Source: Nonomuraea guangzhouensis
GTDB taxonomy: Bacteria > Actinomycetota > Actinomycetes > Streptosporangiales > Streptosporangiaceae
Direction of reading: 5' to 3'
Length of the DNA: 64,000 nt
NCBI RefSeq assembly: GCF_019396345.1
Contig: NZ_JAHKRM010000013.1
Location: forward strand, 1-64,000
Shown here: piece by piece, positions 43,311 to 51,136 of the stretch
How positions within the stretch are numbered: position 1 is the stretch's first letter
Layout of the letters: each line of letters opens with the position of its first letter
Notes under the pieces: generated by a model
What the model was told of the DNA's origin: nothing
Databases searched by the model: none
What the model saw: the letters and a program-made list of their open reading frames with translations, nothing else
Position numbers and translations under genes: made by a program

Positions 43311-44058
43311 CGCTGTCCAGGACGTCGTCGAGGGCGCGGCGGGCGGCGTCGCCGTCGGGCACCGTGCTGCCGTACACGTACGAGAGGCCGCCGTCGCCGG
43401 TGTGCACCGCCACGATGCGGACATAAGCCGGATCCTTGGTGGCGCTCTTGAACACCACCCGGAACGACGCCGTGGCCGCCGGCCGACCGCCGACCTCCAG
43501 CGCCCGAGTACGCAGCCCGTCCCGGCTGCCCATGTCGGGCAGCAGCCGCCGGGCCGTGTCCAGCGCCACGGTGTCGGCCGTGGCCTGCAACTGCTCGGAG
43601 GTGGCGGCGCCGCCGATGCCGCCCTGCTGCTGCGGGAAGGCGACCACGACCGCGCCGCCCGCCGAGATGCCCGAGGTGTACGACGGCCGGTCGGCCTGCT
43701 TCCAGCCCGCCGGGATCAGGTAGGACACCTGGGCCTTGGTGTCGGTGATCCGCGCGGGCGCCTGAGAGCCCGGTTTGGCGGGCGGCTCGGCGGTGCTCCT
43801 GCTCCATAAGAGGGCCGCCACGGCCACCGCGGCCACCAGAACCGCGATCCCGCCGACCACGATCACCCACCACCAGCTCGACTTCGGCGGCTTGGCCTCG
43901 TACTGGGGGACGTCGGGGAGCATGTCGGGCGTGTACGGCAGGCGCTGGGTGGAAGGGGAGTGACCGGGGTCTTGGGATGGCGGCCCGGGTTGTGGCCAGC
44001 GGTGCCTGATGGTCCGGTTGGGGTCGGGGCCGGGTGGGTCCGGCTGCTCTCCAGCCAT
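43297..44058 (-). CDS. Single-pass membrane protein with extracytoplasmic domain
   Basis: A 253-residue protein of unknown function. The first 60 residues are Pro-rich and cytoplasmic, a transmembrane helix lies at about 62-87 (WWWVIVVGGIAVLVAAVAVAALLW), and the rest is an exported alpha/beta domain (about 105-253, starting VSYLIPAGWKQADRPSYTSG) that resembles the surface or lipoprotein domains seen in other actinomycetes. It is two bases downstream of a PQ-rich membrane protein gene on the same strand, probably co-transcribed. Confidence 0.75.
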   Translation of the reverse strand: MAGEQPDPPGPDPNRTIRHRWPQPGPPSQDPGHSPSTQRLPYTPDMLPDVPQYEAKPPKSSWWWVIVVGGIAVLVAAVAVAALLWSRSTAEPPAKPGSQAPARITDTKAQVSYLIPAGWKQADRPSYTSGISAGGAVVVAFPQQQGGIGGAATSEQLQATADTVALDTARRLLPDMGSRDGLRTRALEVGGRPAATASFRVVFKSATKDPAYVRIVAVHTGDGGLSYVYGSTVPDGDAARRALDDVLDSVTPA

Positions 44059-44060
44059 GA

Positions 44061-44555
44061 TCAGCCCTGCGGATTCTGCCAGCCCGGCTGGTTAGGGTCC
44101 TGCCAGCCCGGCTGCGGGGACGGGGACGGCTGGGGCGGGGACTGCGGCTGCCACTCGGCCGGTGCCTGAGGCTGCTGCTGCTGCCAGCCGCCGTACGGCT
44201 GCTGGGGCTGCTGCCAGCCCTGTGCCTGCGGCTGTTGCACCGGGGTGCGGCGGGCGATCACAGCGAAGATCAGCAATCCCAACCCGACGGCGTTGAAGAG
44301 CATGCCGATCAGGTCGATCACGAACACCACCGGGCCGAACGCGTCCGCGCCGAGTGCCCCGACCAGGCTCGATATCGTGAAGATGCGTACGATGCTGTAC
44401 ACCTCGCCGAGCAGGAGCACGACGCAGCCGAACAGCCCCAAGGTGGCCGCCCGGCCGTGCTCCGCCTTCGCCCTGATCATCAGCACGACGCCCACGACCA
44501 GCAGGGCGCTCATCCCCAGCGCGAGGATGACGTACAACACTTGCGAGAGTGACAT
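44061..44555 (-). CDS. Four-helix membrane protein with Gln/Pro-rich tail
   Basis: A 164-residue protein with about four hydrophobic helices (residues 4-105) and a C-terminal tail of repeated Q, P and W residues (GWQQPQQPYGGWQQQQPQ and PGWQDPNQPGWQNP). No known domain was recognised. The tail may be a cytoplasmic, phase-separating or protein-binding segment. ATG 44555 begins MSLSQVLYV and the frame runs into the next gene with a 2-base gap. It lies just after nhaA on the same strand. Confidence 0.7.
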   Translation of the reverse strand: MSLSQVLYVILALGMSALLVVGVVLMIRAKAEHGRAATLGLFGCVVLLLGEVYSIVRIFTISSLVGALGADAFGPVVFVIDLIGMLFNAVGLGLLIFAVIARRTPVQQPQAQGWQQPQQPYGGWQQQQPQAPAEWQPQSPPQPSPSPQPGWQDPNQPGWQNPQG

Positions 44556-44620
44556 GTTCTCGTCTTTCAGCTCTGTCAAGCAGGTCTTCCGCTTTCGCGG
44601 AATATGTTCGACACGCGACG

Positions 44621-46417
44621 TTACGTGGATTGGCGCGCGCTTTCCACTGCCTTGGTGATCGAGCGGAGATCCATGTCGCCTTGGTAGCGGACGCCGTTCA
44701 GGAACAGCGTGGGCGTTCCGCGGACCCCGCTCGCGCGGCCCGACTCCTCGTCCCGGGTGATCGGCGCCGACTGCCCGGGTATGTCGGACCACGGCTCGAC
44801 GTCCAGTTCGTCGGCGTAGCGGGCCAGGTCGGTGTCGGTCAGGAAGCGCTGGTTGTCGTAGAGGGTGTCGTGCATCTCCCAGAACCGGCCCTCCTTCGCC
44901 GCGGCCTCGGCGAGCAGCGCGGCGGGGAACGCCCGAGGGTGGATGGTGCGGAGCGGGAAGTGCCGGAAGACCAGCCGCACGTCGCTGTTCTTTCGCAGGA
45001 GCTCGTCCAGGATCGGATGGAGACGTCCGCAGTAGGGGCACTCGAAGTCGCCGTACTCCACGATCGTCACCGGCGCGTCCGCAGGTCCCCGTACGTGGTC
45101 GTCCGGTCCCACGGGCTCGGCCAGCAGCTCGGGCAGCTCCTCCTCGGGCTCCGCGTCGGGCGGGGCGCACACCCCGCCCCGGTCCCAGGCCAGCCGGAAG
45201 ATCACCCCACCCAGCAGCGCCGCCAGCAGCGATCCGGACAGGATGCCGATCTTCGCCTGGCTCTGCACCGACGGGTCGTCGAAGGCCAGGTCCACGATGA
45301 ACAGCGCCACCGTGAACCCGATGCCGGACACCGCCGCCCCGCCCAGCAACTGCCCCCACACGAGGTTCCCGGGCAGGATCCCCCAGCCGAACTTCAGCGG
45401 CAGCCAGGTGCCCAGCGAGATGCCGACGAACTTCCCCAGCAGCAGCCCGGCCGCCACCCCGAGCGTGATGGGCGACGTCATGGCCGTGCGCAGCGCTTCA
45501 CCGTCGAACCGGACCCCCGCGTTGGCCAGCGCGAAGACCGGCACGATCACGTAGCTGCTCCACGGGTGGAGCAGGAGCTGCAGCCGCTCGTTCACGGACA
45601 CGGCCCGCCGCAGCGTACGCGTCGCCTCCCTGGCCGCCTCCGCGCTCGGGTCATTGGTGAACACGTGCACGGCCTCATCGGCGCGCAGCAACTTGGTGTC
45701 GGTGGGCGCGTACACGAACACCAGGATGCCCAGCGCGATGCCGATCAGCGTCGGATGCACGCCGCTCTCCAGCGTGGCCACCCACAGCGCGAACCCGAGC
45801 ACGATGTACGCGGGCGGCCGCCAGATCCGCAGCCACCGCAGCGTCATGATCGCCGCCAGCAGCGCCGCCGCGACCACCAGCGAGACGACGGCCAGGCTCT
45901 CGGTATAGAAGATCGCGATGATGATGATCGCCAGCACGTCGTCGACGATCGCCAGCGTCAGCAGGAACACCCGCAACGGCTCCGGGCAGCGTGCCCCCAC
46001 GATGGCGAGCATGCCCAGCACGAACGCGGTGTCGGTGGCGATCGGCACTCCCCACCCACCGGCCCCGGGCCCACCAGCGTTCAGGGCCAGGTAGACGGCG
46101 GCGGGCACCATCATCCCGCCCAGCGCCGCCACGGCCGGCACGCCGATCAGCCGCCGATCCCGCAACTGCCCGAGCCGGGCCTCGTACGAGATCTCCAGGC
46201 CGATGACGAAGAAGAAGACGGTCATGAGGCCGTCGTTGACCCAGTGGCGCAGGTCGAGGTCGAAGGAGGCGCTGCCGAACGACAGGCCCATGGTGGTCTG
46301 CCAGAAGGATTCGTAGGTGTCGCCCCAGGGCGAGTTGGCCCACAGCAGGGCGAGCAGGGTCGCACCCAGCAGCACGCTGGTGCTGCCCGTTTCGGTCTTG
46401 AAGAACGCCCGCAACAT
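44621..46417 (-). CDS. nhaA: Na+/H+ antiporter NhaA fused to a DsbA-like thioredoxin domain
   Basis: A 598-residue fusion. Residues 1-395 form an NhaA antiporter exchanging sodium for protons across the membrane; the transport site Asp159-Asp160 (AIVDDVLAI) and the ATDTAF segment (127-132) are present. Residues about 430-598 form a DsbA-type thioredoxin domain with the active site CPYC (near 460) after VTIVEYGDFE, and a cis-Pro region GTPTLFLNG. Both halves look intact. NhaA-thioredoxin fusions occur in other actinobacteria; the role of the redox domain is unknown, though it might sense or protect the antiporter. Placement of the thioredoxin domain (inside or outside) depends on helix number and is not settled here. 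Confidence 0.93.
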   Translation of the reverse strand: MLRAFFKTETGSTSVLLGATLLALLWANSPWGDTYESFWQTTMGLSFGSASFDLDLRHWVNDGLMTVFFFVIGLEISYEARLGQLRDRRLIGVPAVAALGGMMVPAAVYLALNAGGPGAGGWGVPIATDTAFVLGMLAIVGARCPEPLRVFLLTLAIVDDVLAIIIIAIFYTESLAVVSLVVAAALLAAIMTLRWLRIWRPPAYIVLGFALWVATLESGVHPTLIGIALGILVFVYAPTDTKLLRADEAVHVFTNDPSAEAAREATRTLRRAVSVNERLQLLLHPWSSYVIVPVFALANAGVRFDGEALRTAMTSPITLGVAAGLLLGKFVGISLGTWLPLKFGWGILPGNLVWGQLLGGAAVSGIGFTVALFIVDLAFDDPSVQSQAKIGILSGSLLAALLGGVIFRLAWDRGGVCAPPDAEPEEELPELLAEPVGPDDHVRGPADAPVTIVEYGDFECPYCGRLHPILDELLRKNSDVRLVFRHFPLRTIHPRAFPAALLAEAAAKEGRFWEMHDTLYDNQRFLTDTDLARYADELDVEPWSDIPGQSAPITRDEESGRASGVRGTPTLFLNGVRYQGDMDLRSITKAVESARQST

Positions 46418-46504
46418 GGTCCGACCCCCGAAGCCCGATCATAGGCTCCATGGCCGACTCGGGTCTCTATCGGGACAAACAGGACCGCTGATGGCCCCTG
46501 CCTC

Positions 46505-46539
46505 CGCCGCTCCACCGCGCTTCAGGCGGTGGAGCGGCG
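46505..46539 (-). terminator. Hairpin after the Thr/Pro-rich gene
   Basis: A perfect 14-base stem (46505-46518 with 46526-46539) closes a seven-base loop, 66 bases past the stop of the Thr/Pro-rich gene on the minus strand. No clear T-run follows, so it may be a stem-dependent terminator. Confidence 0.6.
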
Positions 46540-46604
46540 AGCCGTTGGTTCGAGCGTTTCCGGTGAGGGGCTGCTCGGGACGGGATCGCGCCGCTACCGG
46601 ATGC

Positions 46605-47576
46605 TCATGAATTCGGGGTGGGTGTGGGGGTGGGGGTCGGGGTTTCCGAGACCGAGGTCGACGGGTCGGGGGTCGGGGTGTCTGTCGGGGTCTCTGTCGG
46701 GGTCACGGTCGGGGTCACGGTCTCTGTGGGGGTGGGGCAGACGGCCGGGGTTCGCCACTTCGGCTGGCCTGTCCACCACTGCTTCGGCGGCCACCAGTCG
46801 CGGTTGCGCCAGGAGATCTTGGTAGGCCGCGACAGATCGAAGACGTAAGCGGCCGTGCCCGCCGTCTCGCCGGTGCCGGCCGTGGGCGTGGGGGCGAAGG
46901 TTTCGGTGGGGGTTTCGGTGGGGGTTTCGGTGGGGGTGAGGGTGGGGGTGACGGATTCAGTAGGGGTAGTGGTGGTGGTTTCGGTGGGAGTAGCGGTAAG
47001 GGTTTCGGTGGCGGTGGGGGTCGGGGTATCGGTGGGAGTTGTGGCGGCGGCTGTGGTGGCGGTCACCGACACCCAGTCGCCTACCTTGACCGCGCTGGTG
47101 CCGCGGCGTCCCGCGATCGTCCGGGTGGACTCGTCGATCGCGTACACCTTCTCGAAGCCGTCCTGGCTCTTCACGGTGATCGAGTCCTCGGCGACCGCGG
47201 TCGCCTGCCCGGTCTGAGCGAGCAGCGTGATGACGCCGCAGCCGTCCTTGCCCGCCACCGCGAACTCGCCGTGCATAGCGCCGACGAAGCCCCACGGGCT
47301 GATCGGCGGTAGTTCGGGTGCGGTGGGTGACGGCGTCTCTGTGGGCGTCTCGGTCGGTGTCTCCGTGGGTGTCTCGCTGATCGTCGCCGTGGGAGTCGGC
47401 GACTCCGTCGGTGTCGTCGCCGTTCCCGACGCCGCCGCGGCGGACACTCCGATCCCGCCCGTCGCCGCCAGCGCGATGGTCGCGGTGATGATCAGCGATC
47501 GTGGGACGCGCCTGCGTGGCTCGTCTGGTGCGATCGATAGTTCCTCGTGTGGTTGGTCAGAACTCGTTGGCGTCAC
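46605..47576 (-). CDS. Secreted Thr/Pro-repeat protein with small central domain
   Basis: A 323-residue exported or membrane-anchored protein. A hydrophobic segment at about 28-48 (SLIITATIALAATGGIGVSAAAAS) is a signal anchor. It is followed by blocks of PTET/TPTE repeats (about 55-85, 195-250 and 285-320). A folded domain of about 85 residues (FVGAMHGEFAVAGKDGCGVITLLAQTGQATAV...) carries the segment KSQDGFEKVYAIDESTRTI, reminiscent of DUF5666-like metal/beta domains. A Trp-rich patch (WRNRDWWPPKQWWTGQPKW) sits near residue 270. GTG 47576 has GGAGGA upstream. Function unknown; such mucin-like linkers hold domains away from the cell wall. Confidence 0.75.
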   Translation of the reverse strand: MTPTSSDQPHEELSIAPDEPRRRVPRSLIITATIALAATGGIGVSAAAASGTATTPTESPTPTATISETPTETPTETPTETPSPTAPELPPISPWGFVGAMHGEFAVAGKDGCGVITLLAQTGQATAVAEDSITVKSQDGFEKVYAIDESTRTIAGRRGTSAVKVGDWVSVTATTAAATTPTDTPTPTATETLTATPTETTTTTPTESVTPTLTPTETPTETPTETFAPTPTAGTGETAGTAAYVFDLSRPTKISWRNRDWWPPKQWWTGQPKWRTPAVCPTPTETVTPTVTPTETPTDTPTPDPSTSVSETPTPTPTPTPNS

Positions 47577-47710
47577 TATGTCCTCCAGCTGAGTTGCTCC
47601 GATTCAATCCCTGTCGATCTAAAACGGGAGTAAACCGGACGACTGTCGCACCCGAGGCTCGCTGCCCTCCTGCACCGCTTGAAACCGGCTGTTTGCGAGA
47701 CTGGCAATCG

Positions 47711-48346
47711 ATGGACAGCGGCATGCGGCCCCGGTTGAGCCGCGAGACGATGATCGAGACGGCGTTGCGGCTGCTCGACGAGGTCGGGCTGGAAGGGCTG
47801 ACGGTGCGCCGGCTCGCCGCCGAGTTCGGCGTCCAGTCTCCGGCGCTCTACTGGCATGTCCGTACCAAACAGCAGCTACTCGACGGGATGGCCGACGCGA
47901 TCATCCTGGGCGCCGGGACGGGGCCGCCGCGTGACGGCGAGTCCTGGCAGGAGTGGCTCGGCCGCCGCGCCCGCGCCTACCGCGACTCGCTGCTCGCCCA
48001 TCGCGACGGCGCCCGGATCGTGTGCACGGCGGCTCAGCCCAGCCCGGCGACGGTCCGGATGTTCGAGCAGGAGGTGGCCGGCATGGTGGGCCGCGGGTTC
48101 ACTCCGGTGCTGGCGCTGCGGACGATCACCAGCGTCGCCCACTATGTCAACGGGTTCGCCCTCCAGGCACAGGGCGGGCGATCTTCGGCTGCACCGGCGG
48201 ACCTGCTCGACGGCGGGATGTCGGCCCCGCTGGCCGCGGCCCTGGCGGAGGGCGGTGATCCCTTCGGTGAGGAAGCCTTCGAACACGGCCTGCGCGCACT
48301 CATCGACGGCACGGCCGTGGCCCTGCACGACGCTGGAAAGCAATGA
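47711..48346 (+). CDS. TetR-family transcriptional regulator
   Basis: A 211-residue regulator. The N-terminal HTH reads TMIETALRLLDEVGLEGLTVRRLAAEFGVQSPALYWHVRTKQQLLDGMAD, very close to the tetracycline-repressor subfamily, with a C-terminal TetR_C-type helical domain. ATG 47711 (MDSGMRPRLS) is chosen; ATG 47723 is an alternative. No efflux pump is adjacent; the divergent Thr/Pro-rich protein gene at 47576 is the nearest candidate target. A terminator follows. Confidence 0.88.
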   Translation: MDSGMRPRLSRETMIETALRLLDEVGLEGLTVRRLAAEFGVQSPALYWHVRTKQQLLDGMADAIILGAGTGPPRDGESWQEWLGRRARAYRDSLLAHRDGARIVCTAAQPSPATVRMFEQEVAGMVGRGFTPVLALRTITSVAHYVNGFALQAQGGRSSAAPADLLDGGMSAPLAAALAEGGDPFGEEAFEHGLRALIDGTAVALHDAGKQ

Positions 48347-48375
48347 GCCCGGGCCCCGCGCGGCCCGGGCTCATT
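48342..48375. terminator. Bidirectional terminator between TetR and M28 genes
   Basis: A perfect 14-base stem (48342-48355 with 48362-48375) and CCGCGC loop overlap the TetR stop codon. The gene on the other strand ends at 48382, so the hairpin serves both. Confidence 0.75.
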
Positions 48376-48381
48376 GGGTCA

Positions 48382-49881
48382 TTACCGGGTGATCTTGACG
48401 TCGTCCACGCCCGCCTCGACCAGGCTCGCCCCTGACGCGTCGGCGGCCTCGATCAGGATGCGGACGCTCTGCCCGGCGAAGGCGGAGATGTCGGCGTTGG
48501 CCGTGCTCCAGGCTCCGTCACGGTTGCTCGCGGCCCCCAACTGCTGGAACACCGTGCTGGTAGTGTTCCCCACCACTCTGACGCGGAAGAAGTCGGCGGT
48601 GGAGGCGTTGCTGCCGTGCGCGAGATACCACGAGAGCGACAGCCTGAGCGTCCCGGACGGCAGGGTGATCGGCGGCGACTGGATCGAGGTGGTGCCGCCG
48701 TCCAGGTCGTTCTCGCCCGCGCTGGCTCCGGCCAGCCTGCCGGTGACCAGGTCGTTCGTGCCGCTCACCGTGGTGCCGAGCTGCTTGGCGCCGCTGGACG
48801 TCGTCGCCTCCGGGTCGCCGCGCTCCCACTGGCCGGTGGTCGCGGTGTCGGTGCCGCCGGCGTTGGTGACCCAGCCGGTGGCGGTCTCGAACGTGTCCGA
48901 CCAGACGGTCACGGGCGGCGTGGCGGTGGCGATGGTCCAGACGGAGTAGGCGATGGCGTCGGCGTTGCGGTCGAGCGCGGTGTCGTTGATGTTGGCGGTC
49001 GTGTCGCAGGACCGGTGGTAGCAGGAGTCGAACGCCTGGCCCGCCGTACCGCCCCAGAGCTGCGCCTGCGCGCTCGACTTGATCCCCTCCGCGCCCGTGA
49101 ACGTGCCGCCCGCCGCGATGCCGACGGCGATGAACGGGCCGTAGTCGGAGCGGCCGTCGAAGTCGGTGCCGCGGGTCGGGACGCCGATGGAGGAGAAGTA
49201 CGCCGCCAGGGTCTGCTCCAGCTGCGCCGACCCGGCCGGGCCCGGCCCGGAGCCGGTGCCGTCGGAGTTGTCGCCGTCATAGAGGAAGTAGCCGGGGTTG
49301 GGGGAGCCGACCATGTCGAAGTTCAGGTACGCCTTGATCTTGGCGCGTTCGGTGGCGGGCAGGTTGTTCACGTAGAACTGTGAGCCGCGCAGGCCCAGCT
49401 CCTCGGCGCCCCACCAGGCGAAGCGCAGGTGCTTCGTGGGCTGCAGCGCCTGGCGTGAGACCTCCAGCGCGACCTCCAGGATCGACGCCGAGCCCGAGCC
49501 GTTGTCGTTGATGCCGGGGCCGGCGGTGACGCTGTCGAGGTGGGAGCCGGTCATGAGGATGTCGTTGGGGTCGCCGCCCGGCCAGTCGGCGATCACGTTG
49601 TAGCCGGTAGCGCCGTTGTAGGTGAAGGATTGCAGCGTCGTGGTGTACCCGGCGGCGTCGAGCTGGCCCTTGACGTAGTTGGCCGAGGCCAGGTAGCCGG
49701 GCCGGCCGTGCGCGCGGGTGCCGCCGTTGTTGGTGGCGATCGTCTGCAGCTGGGCCAGGTGGGCCTTGACGTTGGTGAGGGAGATGTTCGGTGGAGCGGC
49801 CGCGACGGCCGCCGGCGCGGGCGCGCTGAGCGCCAGGGGTAAGGCCAGGGCGAGAGCGCCTAATGCTGCGAGGAGCTTCAT
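48382..49881 (-). CDS. Secreted M28 aminopeptidase with C-terminal beta domain
   Basis: A 499-residue exported zinc aminopeptidase similar to Streptomyces griseus aminopeptidase. Signal peptide about 1-28. Metal and catalytic residues can be assigned: His114 (TGSHLDS), Asp126 (NDNGSG), base Glu160 and Glu161 (WGAEELG), Asp189 (NFDMVGS) and the late His in CYHRSCDT, whose two cysteines probably form a disulfide. Residues about 345-499 form a beta-sandwich appendage (VWSDTFETATGW to DDVKITR), of the type found after secreted peptidases and which may bind substrate or walls. GGAGG lies six bases before ATG 49881. It would release N-terminal amino acids from peptides outside the cell. Confidence 0.93.
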   Translation of the reverse strand: MKLLAALGALALALPLALSAPAPAAVAAAPPNISLTNVKAHLAQLQTIATNNGGTRAHGRPGYLASANYVKGQLDAAGYTTTLQSFTYNGATGYNVIADWPGGDPNDILMTGSHLDSVTAGPGINDNGSGSASILEVALEVSRQALQPTKHLRFAWWGAEELGLRGSQFYVNNLPATERAKIKAYLNFDMVGSPNPGYFLYDGDNSDGTGSGPGPAGSAQLEQTLAAYFSSIGVPTRGTDFDGRSDYGPFIAVGIAAGGTFTGAEGIKSSAQAQLWGGTAGQAFDSCYHRSCDTTANINDTALDRNADAIAYSVWTIATATPPVTVWSDTFETATGWVTNAGGTDTATTGQWERGDPEATTSSGAKQLGTTVSGTNDLVTGRLAGASAGENDLDGGTTSIQSPPITLPSGTLRLSLSWYLAHGSNASTADFFRVRVVGNTTSTVFQQLGAASNRDGAWSTANADISAFAGQSVRILIEAADASGASLVEAGVDDVKITR

Positions 49882-50042
49882 CGGGTGCCTCCGTGGGGGG
49901 TGGACAGAGGGAGATCGCTTGGTAGATCCCGGTCTGGGATGTTGGGCAAGCGCGGACAGCCCCGTAAACAGCCGCGCTGCCTGAAGGTAACCAGCGGACC
50001 TCATCCTGAGAAGACCCATTTGTCACAGTTGTTGAGATGTGG

Positions 50043-51077
50043 TCAGGCGCGCACGGTGAGGACGGCGCGGGCCTGGCCGCCGTTCTGGCAGTAGACGACC
50101 ACCGCGTACGTGCCTGCTCGGACGGCCTTGAACGACGGCGTCCAGGCGACGGCGGACACCGGGGCCACCGCCCGGCGCGGGCTGAGGGCTCCGGAGGCCA
50201 CGCCGCGGACCGTGGACCCGCCGCACACCGCCGTGACCGTCACTCGCCGGCCCACCTGGACCGAGGCGGGGCTGACTCCGGCGCCCGCGTTGATCGACGA
50301 CACGGTGATGCCGCCGGGCTGCTGCGCCGGGGGAGCGCCCGTCGGGGTGGCCGTGGGCTTGGTCGTGGGCGTCGCGGTGGCGGTCGGCTTGGTCGTGGGC
50401 GCTGTGGTCGGGGTGTTCGGGGTGGTCGTGCCGCCGCCGAAGGTCACGTCTGAGCAGGAGTAGAACGCCTCGGGGCTGTCGCTGCGCTGCCAGATGGCGT
50501 AGATGAGGTGGCGGCCCTGCTTGGCGGGGAGCTTGCCCTGGAGGGTGTAGGCGCCGTCCGTCAGCGCGGGGTCCCGCTGGGTGAGGAACGGCTTCGACTC
50601 CAGGTCCGACCACTTGAGCGGCTTCGTCGGGTCATAGCCGTCCTTGGTGACGTACAGGTCGAAGGAGCCCTTGTGCGGAGCGGTGGCCCGATAGCGGAAG
50701 GTGAACGACGCGCCACTCGCCATGCCGGTGGCCGGCCAGTCGGCGCGTGCCTGGTCGAAGCCTCGGTACTTGTCGCGGCCCGCGCTGCACAGCTTGCCGT
50801 CCGGGATGATCTCGCGGTGCCGGCCCGCGGCGTTCGCCAGGTTGACCTCGTTCCAGTCGTAGAGCGGCTGGGTGCCGCCGATCTCCACGGCCTTCTTGCA
50901 GGCCGCGGACTTGGGGCTCTCCGGGTTCTCGCTGAAGCAGACCATGGTGCGGCTGGGCGGGTTGTTCATGGTGCCGTGGGCGTCGGCGACGCCGGGCGCG
51001 ACGGTCAGGACGAACAGCGTGGGCGCGGTCAGGACGGCGGCGGCGATGGCCTTGCGGGTGATCTGCATGCAGATCAC
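50043..51077 (-). CDS. AA10 lytic polysaccharide monooxygenase
   Basis: A 344-residue secreted copper enzyme that oxidatively cleaves chitin or cellulose. The signal peptide ends ADA so that His34 becomes the mature N-terminus (HGTMNNPPSR); with His135 (TAPHKGSF) it forms the histidine brace. The AA10 domain runs to about residue 208, with C47-C60-type and other cysteines (C97, C-SD). A Thr/Pro linker (about 210-245) joins a C-terminal beta domain (about 250-344) unlike the common CBM2/CBM73. The start may be GTG 51077 or ATG 51068. It lies 33-42 bases after the histidine kinase stop on the same strand, so the three genes may be one operon. Confidence 0.94.
   Translation of the reverse strand: MICMQITRKAIAAAVLTAPTLFVLTVAPGVADAHGTMNNPPSRTMVCFSENPESPKSAACKKAVEIGGTQPLYDWNEVNLANAAGRHREIIPDGKLCSAGRDKYRGFDQARADWPATGMASGASFTFRYRATAPHKGSFDLYVTKDGYDPTKPLKWSDLESKPFLTQRDPALTDGAYTLQGKLPAKQGRHLIYAIWQRSDSPEAFYSCSDVTFGGGTTTPNTPTTAPTTKPTATATPTTKPTATPTGAPPAQQPGGITVSSINAGAGVSPASVQVGRRVTVTAVCGGSTVRGVASGALSPRRAVAPVSAVAWTPSFKAVRAGTYAVVVYCQNGGQARAVLTVRA
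51058..51077 (+). promoter_or_regulatory. Perfect 20-bp palindrome over the LPMO start codons
   Basis: GTGATCTGCATGCAGATCAC reads identically on both strands and covers both possible start codons of the LPMO gene (GTG at 51077, ATG at 51068, minus strand). As DNA it could be an operator; as RNA it could form a hairpin that hides the start. Confidence 0.55.
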
Positions 51078-51104
51078 GTTGAAGCATGAAAAAGGGCGAA
51101 AAAG

Positions 51105-51136
51105 CCTCTTTAAACCGCTCTTAAGGTTGGCTTAGG
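51105..51136 (-). promoter_or_regulatory. Three direct repeats with 11-bp period upstream of the LPMO gene
   Basis: Read on the minus strand the region has CTAAG, CTTAAG and TTTAAA elements whose TAA cores are spaced exactly 11 bases apart. This is the spacing bound by head-to-tail OmpR-family response regulators. It overlaps the last codons and stop of the kinase gene and ends 28-37 bases before the LPMO start. Confidence 0.5.

Noticed and set aside
44549..46444. 631-codon plus-strand frame opposite nhaA
   Set aside because: Arg/His/Gln-rich shadow without domains; nhaA on the minus strand has intact motifs.
46610..47400. Short GGGGTTTCGGTGGGGGT-like repeats as a CRISPR or satellite
   Set aside because: They are the coding repeats for TPTE units of the Thr/Pro-rich protein, with no spacers.
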